From Ianthella basta (lineage: Eukaryota; Porifera; Demospongiae; Verongiida; Ianthellidae), in NCBI GenBank assembly GCA_964019415.1, contig OZ025868.1, forward strand, positions 4,956,871 to 5,020,870: DNA of 64,000 bases, in the 5' to 3' direction. The notes under the pieces are model-generated. The model searched no databases. It was not told where the DNA came from and saw only the letters and a program-made list of their open reading frames with translations. Each line of letters starts with the position of its first letter. Within the stretch, counting starts at the first letter, position 1. This document shows, piece after piece, positions 1 to 10,860 of this stretch. A program made the position numbers and the translations under genes.

Positions 1-464
1 AGAACCTGGGAACAACATGTCAGTACGGAACGATGGCAAGGTTCTACTAACCTGAATGGGCGGGCTGCTCACTGCTGCCATGCACTAATCAACCCGGTAC
101 TGTGCTCCTGTTCTAATATACGTAAGATGAACAAGTCGGTTGTAACTGTGTTAAGTCTAATGAAAGTCATGACTCAGAAGAAATGTTGGAAAGAAAAGGA
201 AAATTGGCACCAGCTGGCATTCTCTGGCCAGTCTTGCATTGTCATAGGAATTATTCAGGCTAACAGTATTCATGAAAGGTTAGCGTTGCAGCTGTCATGG
301 CTCTCCACATAAATTTCTCTGTCTATGAAGTTAATTCGTATAATTATTATATTATCTTATTATAATCTATAATTATCTATCGTAGTAGCAAGTATAGCTA
401 TGTACCTATTTTGTGAATCCTCTGATCCATGCAAGCTACATAACACCAGCTCTGCTAGATGTGT
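1..464. other. AT-rich stretch without a recognisable gene
   Basis: Only short chance-length open frames are present, for example a 61-codon plus frame at 127-312 with no family resemblance that I recognise. From about 335 the sequence is almost pure A/T until the GC-rich island begins near 465. Confidence 0.5.
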
Positions 465-468
465 GTGT

Positions 469-491
469 GACGTCATCGAAAATGGCGGGTC
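469..491 (+). promoter_or_regulatory. CRE-like site plus AAAATGGCGG start context
   Basis: A perfect palindromic TGACGTCA occupies 469-476 and is followed at once by TCGAAAATGGCGGG. The first motif is the classical CREB/ATF site. AAAATGGCGG resembles the YY1-type element often found over animal start codons. An almost identical arrangement recurs at 942-960, which argues against chance. Promoter function is inferred. Confidence 0.45.
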
Positions 492-970
492 GAACACCAC
501 GCGGTCGCAGAGGGGCCAGAGAATCTCGCTTTTTCGCACGGAGTTGGCTCATCAGCTTCTGCTGCACGGTGTCCATTACGCCTAATGGAGTGGACGTGTG
601 CGCGTCATGGCTTCTCGTCAGCGGAAAGCGCCACTCGCGTTGCAAGCAGAGATCGACCATCGTAAGTCCAGCGAACCACGTACCGTGGTCTTCGGCCGTC
701 AACCATCTTCCAACGCACCCCCTGGGCCTGAGTCGGCTGAGGAACGGGAGGCCATCTACGGCCATCACCGGCCAGGCACCCAGCAGCCCTCAAGTCCAGG
801 GTAAAGTCTGGCGTGAGGCTTGCCACCTCGCCCTCGAAAGACTTCGACTGGCTGTAAACAGGTTCCAGGCCTTTGGCCTGGACCTGCCCTACGTCCGCGA
901 GGACATGGTGTACAGAAGAAGTGTGTGTGGGTGGGTGGGTGTGACGTCATCGCCAAAATGGCTGCCGTGA
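482..970 (+). CDS. hypothetical GC-rich open frame or first exon
   Basis: An open frame runs from the ATG at 482 to the stop at 970, beginning MAGRTPRGRRGARESRFF. Two alternative overlapping frames are also open: one starts at the ATG at 607 (MASRQRKAPLALQ...), and one runs on the minus strand over 436-768. GC content is far higher than in the flanks and CpG is frequent, so absence of stops is weak evidence. A good GTAAGT donor lies at about 665, in the frame that starts at 607 (after ...AEIDHR), so the real product may be a spliced short first exon. I recognise no domain. This could be a 5' gene end, a fragment of a mobile element, or non-coding CpG-rich DNA. Confidence 0.25.
   Translation: MAGRTPRGRRGARESRFFARSWLISFCCTVSITPNGVDVCASWLLVSGKRHSRCKQRSTIVSPANHVPWSSAVNHLPTHPLGLSRLRNGRPSTAITGQAPSSPQVQGKVWREACHLALERLRLAVNRFQAFGLDLPYVREDMVYRRSVCGWVGVTSSPKWLP
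942..960 (+). promoter_or_regulatory. second CRE-like site with AAAATGGC start context
   Basis: TGACGTCA at 942-949 is followed by TCGCCAAAATGGCTGCC, and the ATG at 958 opens a 15-codon frame (MAAVRYRVLEDCQFR) ending at 1005. It duplicates the arrangement at 469-491. It may be a second transcription start or a duplicated promoter. Confidence 0.4.
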
Positions 971-1272
971 GGTATCGAGTGTTGGAAGACTGTCAGTTTC
1001 GCTAGACGTTTGTGCCTGAAAGACGCCCAGTCTGTGCCTACAACTCCAGAATGGTCGTTTAGGCAGCACTGGAAGAGAAGGTCTTAACCTCACAAAGGAC
1101 GAATCGGAGAATGGCAACCTGTCTGAGGTGCGAACTTTGGCTATCTATCGTGTCATTTAACAGTTTTAATTTGTGCCATGTGTCCCTCAACATGTAGACA
1201 ATAACTGTTTATTCCGATGACTCCATTTCCTTATTTTTGTACTGTTGTCTTATAATAAGGAGATGTTTTGCC

Positions 1273-1274
<2 letters not shown>

Positions 1275-1328
<54 letters not shown>
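1275..1328. repeat. (GT)n microsatellite
   Basis: About 26 uninterrupted GT dinucleotides, followed by an imperfect TG-rich tail to about 1360. The open frames crossing it are repeat artefacts. Confidence 0.95.
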
Positions 1329-1331
<3 letters not shown>

Positions 1332-1403
1332 CAGGTGTGCATTTGTGTGTGTGTGTGTTTACATGCATGCATACATGTATATAGGTGCATAAACTAATGA
1401 CCA

Positions 1404-2262
1404 TAATTGGGACAAGCGAAGCGAAGCCCCTCTCATCTGGGTGGTGCGAAAACCGGAAGTTTGGTACGTCGCGGTTGCACAATAGTTTTTGGTACGTCGC
1501 GATTGCGCAATAGTTTTTGGTACATTGCGGTTGCGCAATACTTTACCTTATATGGAATGTTCGCTGCATTGCGCAATAGTTTGCCATCTTTGGTACGTAA
1601 GTAAGGTCTCTTACGCTTGCTTGCTACAGCCGCCTCTGTGATGAGGTACTTTTGTCTCTTGCGCTGGTGCAATTACGCAGTCTCTGGTTCCGGCTTTTAG
1701 TGTAATCTTCTGCTGGACAGGTGAAGTTGAACTGGCCGGTTTAGCCATACAAGAACTGTATGGGCCAGGTGGGAGGTGTGCTGTTGCTTTGATAGTTAAG
1801 TTCTCTTACTCTTGCTGGCTATATTATGGAATTGGACAATATTTAGCACACGGAAGCTGCCAGTTCCTGCCTGTTCAGATGTACAGTTGATTTCAGAATG
1901 ACTGGCCAACATGGCAAATGACGTGATGTCAAAGCAAATGGCAATACTGAACAATAGGCGTGACATAATAGCAAACAGCAAAACTACTAGAGAGTCAAGC
2001 CCCTTGGCCGTTCTGCCATTTGCCATTTTGGCCAACCATTCTGAAATCAGCTGTAGTCTCCGTCATACCCAGACCCCACCCATCTGCCCGCCGGCAATAT
2101 TATTATGACAGCATGCGCTACAACTAATTTCTAACTAAATCCTGATTGCAATTGTACGCATGTGTGCATGTATGTTCTTGATACTAATAAAAAAACATTG
2201 AGGACAAAAAGAAAATAAACTTCCTGCTCGCCCCCACAATGCCTTGCATTCGTCTAGTTAAC
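1404..2262. repeat. ~0.88 kb dispersed/tandem repeat, copy A
   Basis: It begins at the GCGAAGCGAAGCCCC motif and GGGTGGTGCGAAAACCGGAAG, contains several TTTGGTACGTCGCGGTTGCGCAATAG subrepeats, and ends at CAATGCCTTGCATTCGTCTAG. It matches copy B, starting at about 2294, along nearly all its length. Open frames inside it on both strands have no recognisable domain. A TA-flanked MITE sits within it at 1884-2053. Confidence 0.8.
1884..2053. mobile_element. TA-flanked MITE (Tc1/mariner-like), copy 1
   Basis: A ~170-bp element with imperfect terminal inverted repeats of about 35 bp. The 5' end is CAGTTGATTTCAGAATGACT and the 3' end is the complement, ...CATTCTGAAATCAGCTG. It is flanked by TA on both sides (1882-1883 and 2054-2055). 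CAG termini and a TA target duplication fit the Tc1/mariner superfamily. There is no transposase, so it is non-autonomous. Confidence 0.7.
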
Positions 2263-2850
2263 AGCTACAGCTACCACTGTCAAACCTAATGGGAGCGAGC
2301 GAAGCGAAGCCCCTCTCATCTGGGTGGTGGGAAAACCGGAAGTTTGGTACATCGCGGTTGCGCAATAGTTTTTTGGTACGTCGCAGTTGCGCAATACTTT
2401 ACCTTATATGGAACGTTCGCTGCATTGCGCAATAGTTTACCATCTTTGGTACGTAAGTAAGGTCTCTTACGCTTGCTTGCTACAGCTGCTTCTGTGACGG
2501 GCTACTTTTGATTCCTGCGCAATTGCTATTTCGCAGTCTCTGGTTGGTAGGTAGTTAAGGTCTCTTACGCTTGCTTGCTACAGCCGCCTCTGTGACGGGG
2601 TACTTTTGTCTCTTGCACTGGTGCAATTACGCAGTCTTTGGTGCCGGCTTTTAGTGTAATCTTCTGCTGGACAGGTGACTGTCAAGATAGTGAACGTGAA
2701 CTGGCCGGTTTAGCCATACAAGGACTGTATGGGCCAGGTGGGAGGTGTGCTGTTGCTTTGATAGTTAAGTTCTTATACTCTTGCTGGCTATAATGGAATT
2801 GGGCAATATTTAGCACACCGGAGCTGCCAGATCCTGGTTGTTCAGATGTA

Positions 2851-3028
2851 CAGTTGATTTCAGAATGACTGGCCAACACAGCAAATGGCAAATGACGTGA
2901 TGTCACAGCAAATGGCAATACTGAACAAAAGGCGTGACGTAATAGCAAACAGCAAAACTACTAGTGACATCACGCCATTTGGCCGCTCTGCCATTTGCCA
3001 TTTTTGCCGACCATTCTGAAATCAGCTG
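2851..3028. mobile_element. TA-flanked MITE, copy 2
   Basis: Same terminal repeats and TA flanks as the copy at 1884-2053, carried in the corresponding place of repeat copy B. It was therefore duplicated with its host repeat rather than inserted independently. Confidence 0.7.
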
Positions 3029-3170
3029 TAGTCTCCGTCATACCCAGACCCCACCCATCTGCCGGCCGGCAATATTATTATATGACAGCATGCGCTACAA
3101 CTAATTTCTAACTAAATCCTGATTGCAATTGTACGCATGTGTGCATGTATGTTCTTGATAATCTTATTAT

Positions 3171-3650
3171 AATAAACGTAACGCACATTTTCGTTGTTCG
3201 GGATAATCTCCTTCAATTCTGGACGAAACGTCACGAAACTTGGTAAGATTACGAAGAGGGGGGCTGTGAGTAACCTCGCCGAGCCGAAATTTGGTTTAAC
3301 GTCGTTCCGTCCGAGTTCTTGCCACTTTTACGGTCGCCGCCATATCTAAGAGATAGGGAAAAGATCGTGTTTGGTTGTGCACGAACTCCTCCTTCAATTT
3401 TTACCAATCTTCGCCAAACTTGGAAGAGTATATCACGGCAATACGGTGGGTGACCTAAGGTGGTTAGTGCCTTCGTCGCTGAACTCCTTTAGACGAAATG
3501 AATTAACATAAGTAAGTTCCGTGCGCACGGAGTTTTACGGAGCGAGTCTACGGAATGCTCCCGATTAAATGGGCGGTTCTGATTGGTTAAACGCTCAACT
3601 TTCAAACGGTATGCTGGGAACCCACCCGAAGGGCGGGCATTCAGCTAGTA
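3171..3650. other. compositionally distinct insert with internal ~170-bp duplication
   Basis: This segment interrupts the tail of repeat copy B. It is richer in CG dinucleotides than the flanks. It contains two related halves, each starting CTCCTTCAATT and including ACGAAACTTGG- or CCAAACTTGG-like words (about 3209 and 3390). There is no long open frame and no terminal repeat that I can define. Confidence 0.5.
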
Positions 3651-3739
3651 ACAATAAAAAAAACATTGAGGACAAAAACAAAATAAACTTCCCACTCGCC
3701 CCCACAATGCCTTGCATTCGTCTAGTATATAGGCCACAT

Positions 3740-6000
3740 GCAAGATATTAAAATGACGTGAAAAGAAGTGTTCAATATACAGCAAGGTCAAATTCTGTGG
3801 CTATATATAGCAGCATAAATGCAAGCTAAACTAGTTTTGTGGTTGTGTAGCTACCCATAACCGGTGTAGGAAGCCTCACTCCACTCACAGCACAATACAG
3901 GATTCATAGCAGACAAACACGGGTAGAGGATAGATGATACAACTGACTTATACAGTAATGCATACAATGGAGCTAGTGCACACACATATACACAGTACTG
4001 AGGTATATAAATTATAGCTATTCATAGCTACTGTATAGAAGAGAGGTATAGTGTAGGCAATGACACATGGGCACTGTTCAGTGATCTCATAGAAAGTTGA
4101 GAAGTACAAATTGGGAGTGCCATTGAGAGATTCCTCTGGTGTGTTTAGCCTGTGAAATGAAAAATATAATAATTATTATGTTTGTGTACAAGGCTGACAA
4201 TGCATGCCCCAACAGACCTGGGTTTACACAAGAGGTCACCATAATAATTATAATCATGGATCAAGTATCATTTAGAGTCCCCACGGGTGCACCCTGTGTA
4301 CAGTACAAAAGTCTAGTGCCATACTGCAATGCGACTATATTGTACAACTATTAATGCCTCCTATACAACACATGCACGTATAATAGATATCTGTAGTGCA
4401 TGTATAGCACTTTATGTGCATGTGCAACTGCTTTACTTTTGTGCATGAGAGGGTATTGGGCGCCTAACATGTGTGGAGGGAGCCACCATGCATGGTCATC
4501 AGCTATATAGCCTGGCTACAGGCATGCACAATCAGAGGGGACAAGGACAAGGCATGCACACTAACCAGGCTGACAGTGTTCACAGTCTGTACACCCCTCC
4601 CCTCCCCATGCACCCCTACACATTGTTTGCACTCAGGCAGACATGACAGTTAACAGCACAGAGGAGAAGGTGGATGTGAAGATTATTTTAGCTGAATGTG
4701 GGCTACGCACAAACAGCAAGCATATGGACACATGCTGACCCATCTCACACTTCCGCGCAATTAAAGTTTGTTTAACTAGGCTGACATGGCATTGCGGGAA
4801 GCATGATTAGTGCTATATTGGATTAATTATGCCCACGCATATGATTTGAACTAGAATAAGTTCACTCTGTGATTACAGCTATAATGTATGCCATTTTATA
4901 TTTATTGAGTAGCACAGTGGGGAATCAGTTTTAGCATGCATCATGGTGTCCTTCAACAGCTGCTTGCCTAACAGATCTACCAGTTCATTAGAACATTAAA
5001 TTGCACGTACGTACACAGATGCAGAATGATGCCATACATAGTATGAACAATATTACCATGTACTCAATCCAGTTCACTTGGTAATCAATCATATATATCA
5101 GATTGTGGATCAAGGTAATAATCGTGGAAACAATTAAAGTAGAGCTCTCAAATTATATGCAAATTTAATCAAATCTTCATGGAAAACTGAACAGGTGTCT
5201 AGTTAACTCATAAGACATACTGCCTTGTGGGTGTGAGGCAACAATTAAGGGAGGACAGCTATCATGAATACCATGATTGTACTTCTGCTACCAGTGTACA
5301 TGTTACTTACACAGTTAGGCATGACCCAGGAGAAAGCGTGCGGTTGCAACCCAGCATCTTTCAGCAACAAGAATTCCTGCATTGTACGGCATATCTCTTA
5401 CAGTAACAACTGAGCCTTCTGTTCTTAGTGCTTTGTGTAATTGAAATTGCGGAGCAGCGGAAAAGCCTACAGATACATATGAGGAAGGCAACAACGATAG
5501 ATAAGAGGGACTGTTTGTGACCATAGTCAGTCACACAGCCAAGACAGGAGATACATCTTAAATACACAATGCCATGGAAACTTGTGACAAGTTTGCAAAT
5601 TTATTATAAGACAGTAAGCAGGATGTTAACAGGGCCATGTGATGTGTGAGTTAAAGTCAAACAACACAATTGTTTGAAAGTGTCATCGATCACTCCTGCA
5701 TTAAACACATGCACATGCACACGATGCACACTACAGATAGAATACTAACTATTATTACGAGTGCACAATAGCAACACAATCGAAAGTTTAATTCATAAAT
5801 AAAGTTGAAAGTGGAATGCGACACATCCAGTTAGGAATGAAACAAATTCTACAGAAGGAAACCCTCTCTGGGAACCTCTACTTGTGCACTACAGCATTAG
5901 TCATGCATACCCAATCCAGCTCCAGTTGCAATTAGGGGTGCGCCAATTATGCGAGCATAATTTCTCGAATAATCGGTGCTGCTTCGCATTGAGAATTATG
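3740..6000. other. non-coding AT-rich interval
   Basis: I see no supported gene in this 2.2-kb stretch. Open frames are at most about 70 codons on either strand and show no domain or consistent splice signals. Tetranucleotide palindromes such as TGCA, CATG and GTAC are abundant, as elsewhere in the window. Confidence 0.5.
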
Positions 6001-6020
6001 CGAGAATATTCGGATAAAAT

Positions 6021-6299
6021 ATGGAACCTGTAGGTTATTACACAACAGTGTGGTGTGAAAACATGGCAGCTACGAGTTCATCAGCTATTCAAGGTGACGT
6101 CCCCAGTGCTTCGGAGTTAATGGAACCTGCCGACAATCGAGCGAATTCAGAAAGCAACTCCGCTTCTAATGATTCTCCTGTTGTGAGCCATGTTGTGTCC
6201 CTGCTAGACCATCTGAAGGCCCCAACGCCATCTGACCTCATTCATAAGCCAATTTTGATGTTGTATTTCATTAGAAACCTGCTGATCTTTGGTGAATAA
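6021..6299 (+). CDS. short hypothetical protein, possibly a transposon-gene 5' fragment
   Basis: A 92-codon frame with an ATG. Its N-terminal half is Ser/Asn-rich and low in complexity. A segment near residues 58-72, LLDHLKAPTPSDLIHKP, looks more protein-like than the rest. The frame is bracketed by inverted AT-rich words: GCGAGAATATTCGGATAAAAT before the start and GAAAATATTCGAATAAAAT after the stop. It may therefore be the 5' coding end of a decayed DNA-transposon gene or a cut-down element. No catalytic domain is visible. Confidence 0.3.
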   Translation: MEPVGYYTTVWCENMAATSSSAIQGDVPSASELMEPADNRANSESNSASNDSPVVSHVVSLLDHLKAPTPSDLIHKPILMLYFIRNLLIFGE

Positions 6300-6667
6300 T
6301 AGGTGATTAGTGTGCAAATAATAGGTCTAAGAAGCGAAAATATTCGAATAAAATAATGGGGAATATTGACTGAATAATTGGCTCAGGCCTAGTTGCAATT
6401 GCCCCTTTGTCAATGATTTGTAAGTTGGTCCGGTCAACTGAGCCCACATTCTGGTTGTTGATCACAACAATGTCATGGTCACATGACTAGTGCACATAGG
6501 GAATTCAAACTGGGAGTGAAAGAAATCCTGTGGAGGAGGCTGGGGGGGGGGAGTAAGGGAGGGTATAATTATAGCAACATCATTCTTGAAATTCCCAAGG
6601 GAGAGGGTATTATAGCAATGGAAATTGGAATTATTCATTTCCATTCAATCTATAAATGTACCATCAC

Positions 6668-6860
6668 ACTGACTCAGCAAGGGCTCCCTCAACTGTGAAT
6701 TACAGCACAGTGCCACAACAAGCAGTGAGGTTTGATGATGTCATCAGAGAGTAAAACCACATGCACTTACTCAGCAAGGGCTCAATCAGTTGTTATTACA
6801 GGACAGCTGCTACAACAAGCAGTGATGTCAAGGCAGTCAATGATTTCATGGGAGAGTGGT
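6668..6860. repeat. ~100-bp tandem duplication
   Basis: Two diverged copies of a unit starting ACTCAGCAAGGGCTC, each with a CACAACAAGCAGTGA-type core (6671-6755 and 6770-6855). A third partial copy, ACTCAGCAAGTACTACAACA, begins near 6916. Confidence 0.6.
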
Positions 6861-7140
6861 GCAAGAAGGGATGTCCATGGCACCGACCTGCTTTGAGATT
6901 ACAGGGATGTCCTTTACTCAGCAAGTACTACAACATGCTTATGTACATAAGTACATCACCTGCATGCTCATTTGAAAGGGAGTGGCAATATGAGGCACAT
7001 GCATGCTGTGCAAGCATAGACACATATGCATGTGCATACAATGTATACATACATGCATGCACATTGCATACATATACAATGCAATGCATGACACATGTAT
7101 GACTGTGTGTATGGATGTGCACTTTAACGAATACACATGA

Positions 7141-7198
7141 AGTGTGCGAGTGTATGCGTGCATGTGTGTGCGAGTGTGTGCGTGCATGTGTGTGCGTG

Positions 7199-7261
<63 letters not shown>
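7141..7261. repeat. TG-rich region ending in a pure (GT)n microsatellite
   Basis: Interrupted GTGTGCGAGTGTATGCGTGCAT-type repeats (7141-7200) lead into more than 30 perfect GT units (about 7197-7261). Confidence 0.95.
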
Positions 7262-7262
<1 letters not shown>

Positions 7263-7263
<1 letters not shown>

Positions 7264-8700
7264 AAATTGACATGTTAGCTCCCTTCTTATGTAATCCTGT
7301 GAGCCACTGTCTTCTTAATTATCAAAAGTCTCCATAGAGGAGAGCTGGGAAATAGTTCCATGCATGCAAAATATAATTATGTCCTTCCAGACTTAAAACA
7401 CAAAGAGAGAGAAAGAGAGAGAGTGCCTTGTTGCAGAGTCAGCTGGCAGAGGCAAATCAATGTGTTAAAGTTCTGTCCATCAAGTTATGTTATCTGAGAC
7501 AAAAGGTAAGCTTGAGTGCATTGTCAAAATTGGAGTTTGTGTTCTTCTATGCAATATGCAAACAAATGTGGTAGGCTTTGTGTTGCACATGCTAGTACAT
7601 GCATTTGAGTGTAGCATGACTGTGTGTGCACACTATGTAAGAGAAGGAGCACTGACAGAAGATTGACCCAACTCTATCCCCCTCAGCTACGTAGTACTAC
7701 CAGCTGTAGTGGGAAGCCTATCCTATTACAACCGACCGTTGTAGAGGACTGCCTACCACACACAACCCACTGGCAGCGGTGCATGTATTTGACACATAAT
7801 TATAGCAAGATTAAAGATATAAAGCACCTGGACCGGAACATTGTGTAAATCCCACATAACTCTAATGAGTGTTGAACAGTCATCTCAACACAGCCACCAC
7901 TTGCAGCCTTATTCTGGCAATAGCTACACACTACATACAAGTGGTACAAACAATTCAATTGGAGGCCCATACAAACTTACACAGGCCTGGGGAAACCGCA
8001 GTTTAGTTCATCATGGCTACACCACTAGCAGGGTCTTCCATTATCTGTCCACATTACAAATGAAGCATAGTGCAATAGACAAACAAGAACAGCTGCCAAG
8101 GCTCATTACCACACCTAATTTTGGCCTAAATCAATCACTTCATACCTCAACTAGTACCAAACTAGTAGCTAGTAAGTAAATAAACTTTGCTTAGTGACTT
8201 AGAGATAAGTAGCAAAACATTGTCTCAACAGGAGTAAAATTTCAAAATACAACATACGTACATAGTTACACATAATATTGTTATGAATGTATACAATCCA
8301 ATTTTCATTTGCTGTACCATACAACATTAGTTTTCAAAAGTAGCCTAGTCATACGGTACCTGTCTATACTGGTCCAACTATGATGTCCAACATTTACTAT
8401 AGAGCTGTACACCTATATACATGTAGTTACATAACACTGCACAGATTTTGAGAAGAATCTACATCGTTGACACGATGGCCTTACTAGCTACGTACGTACC
8501 CAGCATCCCCAGTGGGTGGTTTAAAATGTTAACATTTTCATCCATGTGCCTAGTAGGCCAGCAGCAGTAGAATGAGCACTGCATATCACTGTATCTAGAT
8601 GGTAGTGAACCAAATATGCCTCACACAATTATGTAATAATGTCAGTCCAGTAGTCCAAAATAGTTAACTACGTAGCTACGTAGCTATGTAGCAACCAGCT
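7263..8700. other. interval without supported genes
   Basis: Contains a GA-rich run near 7403-7425 and open frames of up to 112 codons (7841-8179) whose composition is not convincingly coding. No splice-bounded exon or domain is recognisable. Confidence 0.4.
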
Positions 8701-8711
8701 CAAGAATATTC

Positions 8712-9540
8712 CCGGCAAACAGAATAGCAATTGGTAAAGGAGGTACCATAAGTGACTAATACCAATTGTGGAACACACATACAGCACAATGATTACATGA
8801 GGTTCACTGTAGCTACGTAGCTACGTACGTATAGTTTCTAATAAAATGAAATGTTAATGTAAATGTTATTCTATGCAGATATGTAGCTACGCACTCAATA
8901 GCATTATTTACATGTAGTGACACTTTTGCTAATAAAACATCTTTACCCTCGATAAGTCCTCTTCAAATGAGCACAGTGCAAAGAGAGATCAGTTAGTCAC
9001 ACTCAGTGAAGTCGGATTTCCAGGAGGTTCAGGGAAGAAGGAGCAATAAGCTATGGAGCCTGGCGTATTGCTGGCGTGGCATAGGTTCAAAAATAAAGTA
9101 GCATTACCTTTGCTCGATTGCCTCCAGACGAGCACAGTGTCAAGAAGAGATAGTCATCAACATCCACTGAAGTCAGCATTCAGGTAGGTTCAGTTACTAA
9201 GGAACAGTGCTCTAGAGCGTTGTGTACTGTCCGAGCTACGTACATTCACTAATTAAACATCTTTACCCTAACTCAATCACCTCCAAACGAACACAGTGGT
9301 AAGAAGGTGCAGTACTTAACACTTACTGAGGTCGGCGTTCAGGGAGGTTCAGGTCCGCAAGAAATGGTATAATTGAATTCCTCTGCTAAGGTCAAGCGGC
9401 CATGTTTTTCAGGATCAGGAAGCGAAGGGAATTTCCCTGCAACTGTACACCATAATATTTGGTGCTCTTACACAGTGTAGCTACCTCCGCGCCGAACGCA
9501 ACATCAGCAGTAGGGGGACGGTTTCGAGGGTGTCTACCTA
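8712..9540 (-). repeat. duplicated block 1 with three related units (paralogue of 53093-53930)
   Basis: The block aligns along its length with 53093-53930, from GGCAAACAGAATAGCA through to AACATCAGCAGTAGGGGG. Inside it a unit occurs three times, starting near 8935, 9090 and 9255. Each reads on the minus strand as CTGAACCTCCCTGAA...ACTTCA followed by GTGAGT, GTGGAT or GTAAGT, then a conserved ~70-nt stretch ending GGGTAAAGATGTTT. The minus strand also carries AAACATGGCCGCTTGA near 9403-9390, so the potential start codon is closed by a stop at the fourth codon. The units look like duplicated micro-exons with donor sites, but this copy appears degenerate. Confidence 0.6.
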
Positions 9541-9602
9541 GCTATAACGAACAAGACTTTATTAAATTACCTTGCTAGCTGCGTAGTTAGTTAGAAATGC
9601 AG

Positions 9603-9644
9603 TTCACCGCAAACTAGCTAGTTAGCTAGCTAGTTTGCGGTGAA
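9603..9644. repeat. perfect 19-bp hairpin
   Basis: TTCACCGCAAACTAGCTAG at 9603-9621 is followed by the 4-nt loop TTAG and its exact complement at 9626-9644. It lies just outside the paralogous block and outside the CACTA element that starts at 9930. Confidence 0.9.
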
Positions 9645-9929
9645 GGCATACGCAGCTACATAACATTATAGCTAGCTAAAAATAACTAGCTAGTATGCAG
9701 CGAAATGAAATTCTAATTGCACAGTTAACTACATGCAGGGCAATATAATGTTATAGGTTGAACGATAGCGTAATTAAGTAGATCTATTTATGATGATACA
9801 TAGCTGGCTAATGTTATTTACCGTATAATAATTATATCATGTACCATGCCCATGTTCATTCATCCTGCACCTAATATAAGGTCCTTATTTGGCACAAAAT
9901 CTACTAGATGCAGAAAGATTGGGTGCATG

Positions 9930-9957
9930 CACTACAAAAAGTGGCCTGTTTTACCAT
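9930..9957 (+). repeat. left terminal inverted repeat of the CACTA element
   Basis: 28 bp beginning CACTAC, followed by subterminal TTTTACC words at about 9958, 10010 and 10020. Preceded by target duplication ATG. Confidence 0.65.
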
Positions 9958-10608
9958 GTTTTACCGCAAGGTGTCATCACTAGTTTACTTATAGTTTACC
10001 TTGAGCATGTTTTACCCAAGGTAAAACGGCAGTTTCCTCTGCACATTCCAGTAGGAGCATGAATATCATTATATTAATAGTATTCACACCATTTTGTCAC
10101 CACAATAATAATATTCATGAGCATCACCCGGCCATTTTGGACATGTAAGAGGAGCAAATATGGCTGCCATCTATCTTGTGTTGCTAGCTTGATCTTCTGT
10201 AATATCCTACACTCAAAGGACACCAAACTAACTATCATGGATAAAATAATGCTTATTTGTAGCTGATCTCATGCAACTATAGCTGTACTAGCTAAATTAA
10301 TGAGGTGGTGCACATCGGAAGGCAGTCTTTCCTCATCATGTAGCTAGAACTGAGGGCTGCAGGATGAAGCATACACAAATGATCAGGTAAGATCTTCCCT
10401 TCCCCCACCCTGTGCACAAGGTGAAAATAGCAAAATAACAAAACCTAATTGCTTAGCTATGTATGTCAAGTGTATGTTACTTGAACACAATAATCTTGTC
10501 ACCATCTCAGTGTAGCCATACCACAGAGTATCACAGGGGAGTAATAGAATCCAATCACTGAAAGCCATATCTGTGATAGGAAGCAACCCGTAGCACCAAT
10601 CATAAGAT

Positions 10609-10843
10609 TGTAACACCGGGATGCCCACAGTCTCGCTCGAGTAACTCAGTAACTGGATTGACCGCTCAAAGATTAATCTCATGACAACAACTCTAATCAA
10701 GATGCTCATGCATAGCTTAAATAGTCTCTACAAGTACAATGTTGTGTTATTACAGGACATGGACAGATCACAGCAACAGTACACAATACACAGCAACACG
10801 TCTGATCCCAATAGACGGATAGATGTGTTAGGTCTTTGCTGCA
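10609..10843 (-). repeat. 3' LTR of the Ty3/gypsy element
   Basis: In element orientation it starts TGCAGCAAAGACC and ends CCGGTGTTACA, so it has TG...CA ends. It appears identical to the other LTR at 14176-14410. Confidence 0.95.
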
Positions 10844-10847
10844 TATG

Positions 10848-10855
10848 TCCCCCCT
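10848..10855 (-). other. polypurine tract
   Basis: AGGGGGGA on the minus strand, five bases before the 3' LTR, in the expected place for plus-strand DNA priming. Confidence 0.75.
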
Positions 10856-10860
10856 AGGAC

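Larger units (their letters stand above)
2294..3728. repeat. ~0.88 kb repeat, copy B, with an internal duplication and an insertion
   Basis: Copy B follows copy A head-to-tail. It carries an extra internal duplication of the TAAGGTCTCTTACGCTTGCT segment (about 2455-2600). Its 3' tail (ACAATAAAAAAAACATTGAGG to CATTCGTCTAG, 3651-3728) is separated from its body by an unrelated ~480-bp insert at about 3171-3650. Confidence 0.7.

Noticed and set aside
3171..3650. Bacterial or horizontally transferred DNA, because of the GC shift
   Set aside because: No coding frame or bacterial gene signature. The internal duplication and its placement inside a repeat fit an insertion element better.
7137..7337. 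Cys/Val-rich small protein frames
   Set aside because: They are translations of (GT)n microsatellites, as are similar frames at 1231-1482, 22986-23249, 56346-56591 and 62137-62343.
8935..9345. Spliced-leader RNA genes, from tandem units with GT donors
   Set aside because: The segment before the donor differs between units (a leader would be near-identical), no clear Sm-binding site follows, and the units are internally degenerate.
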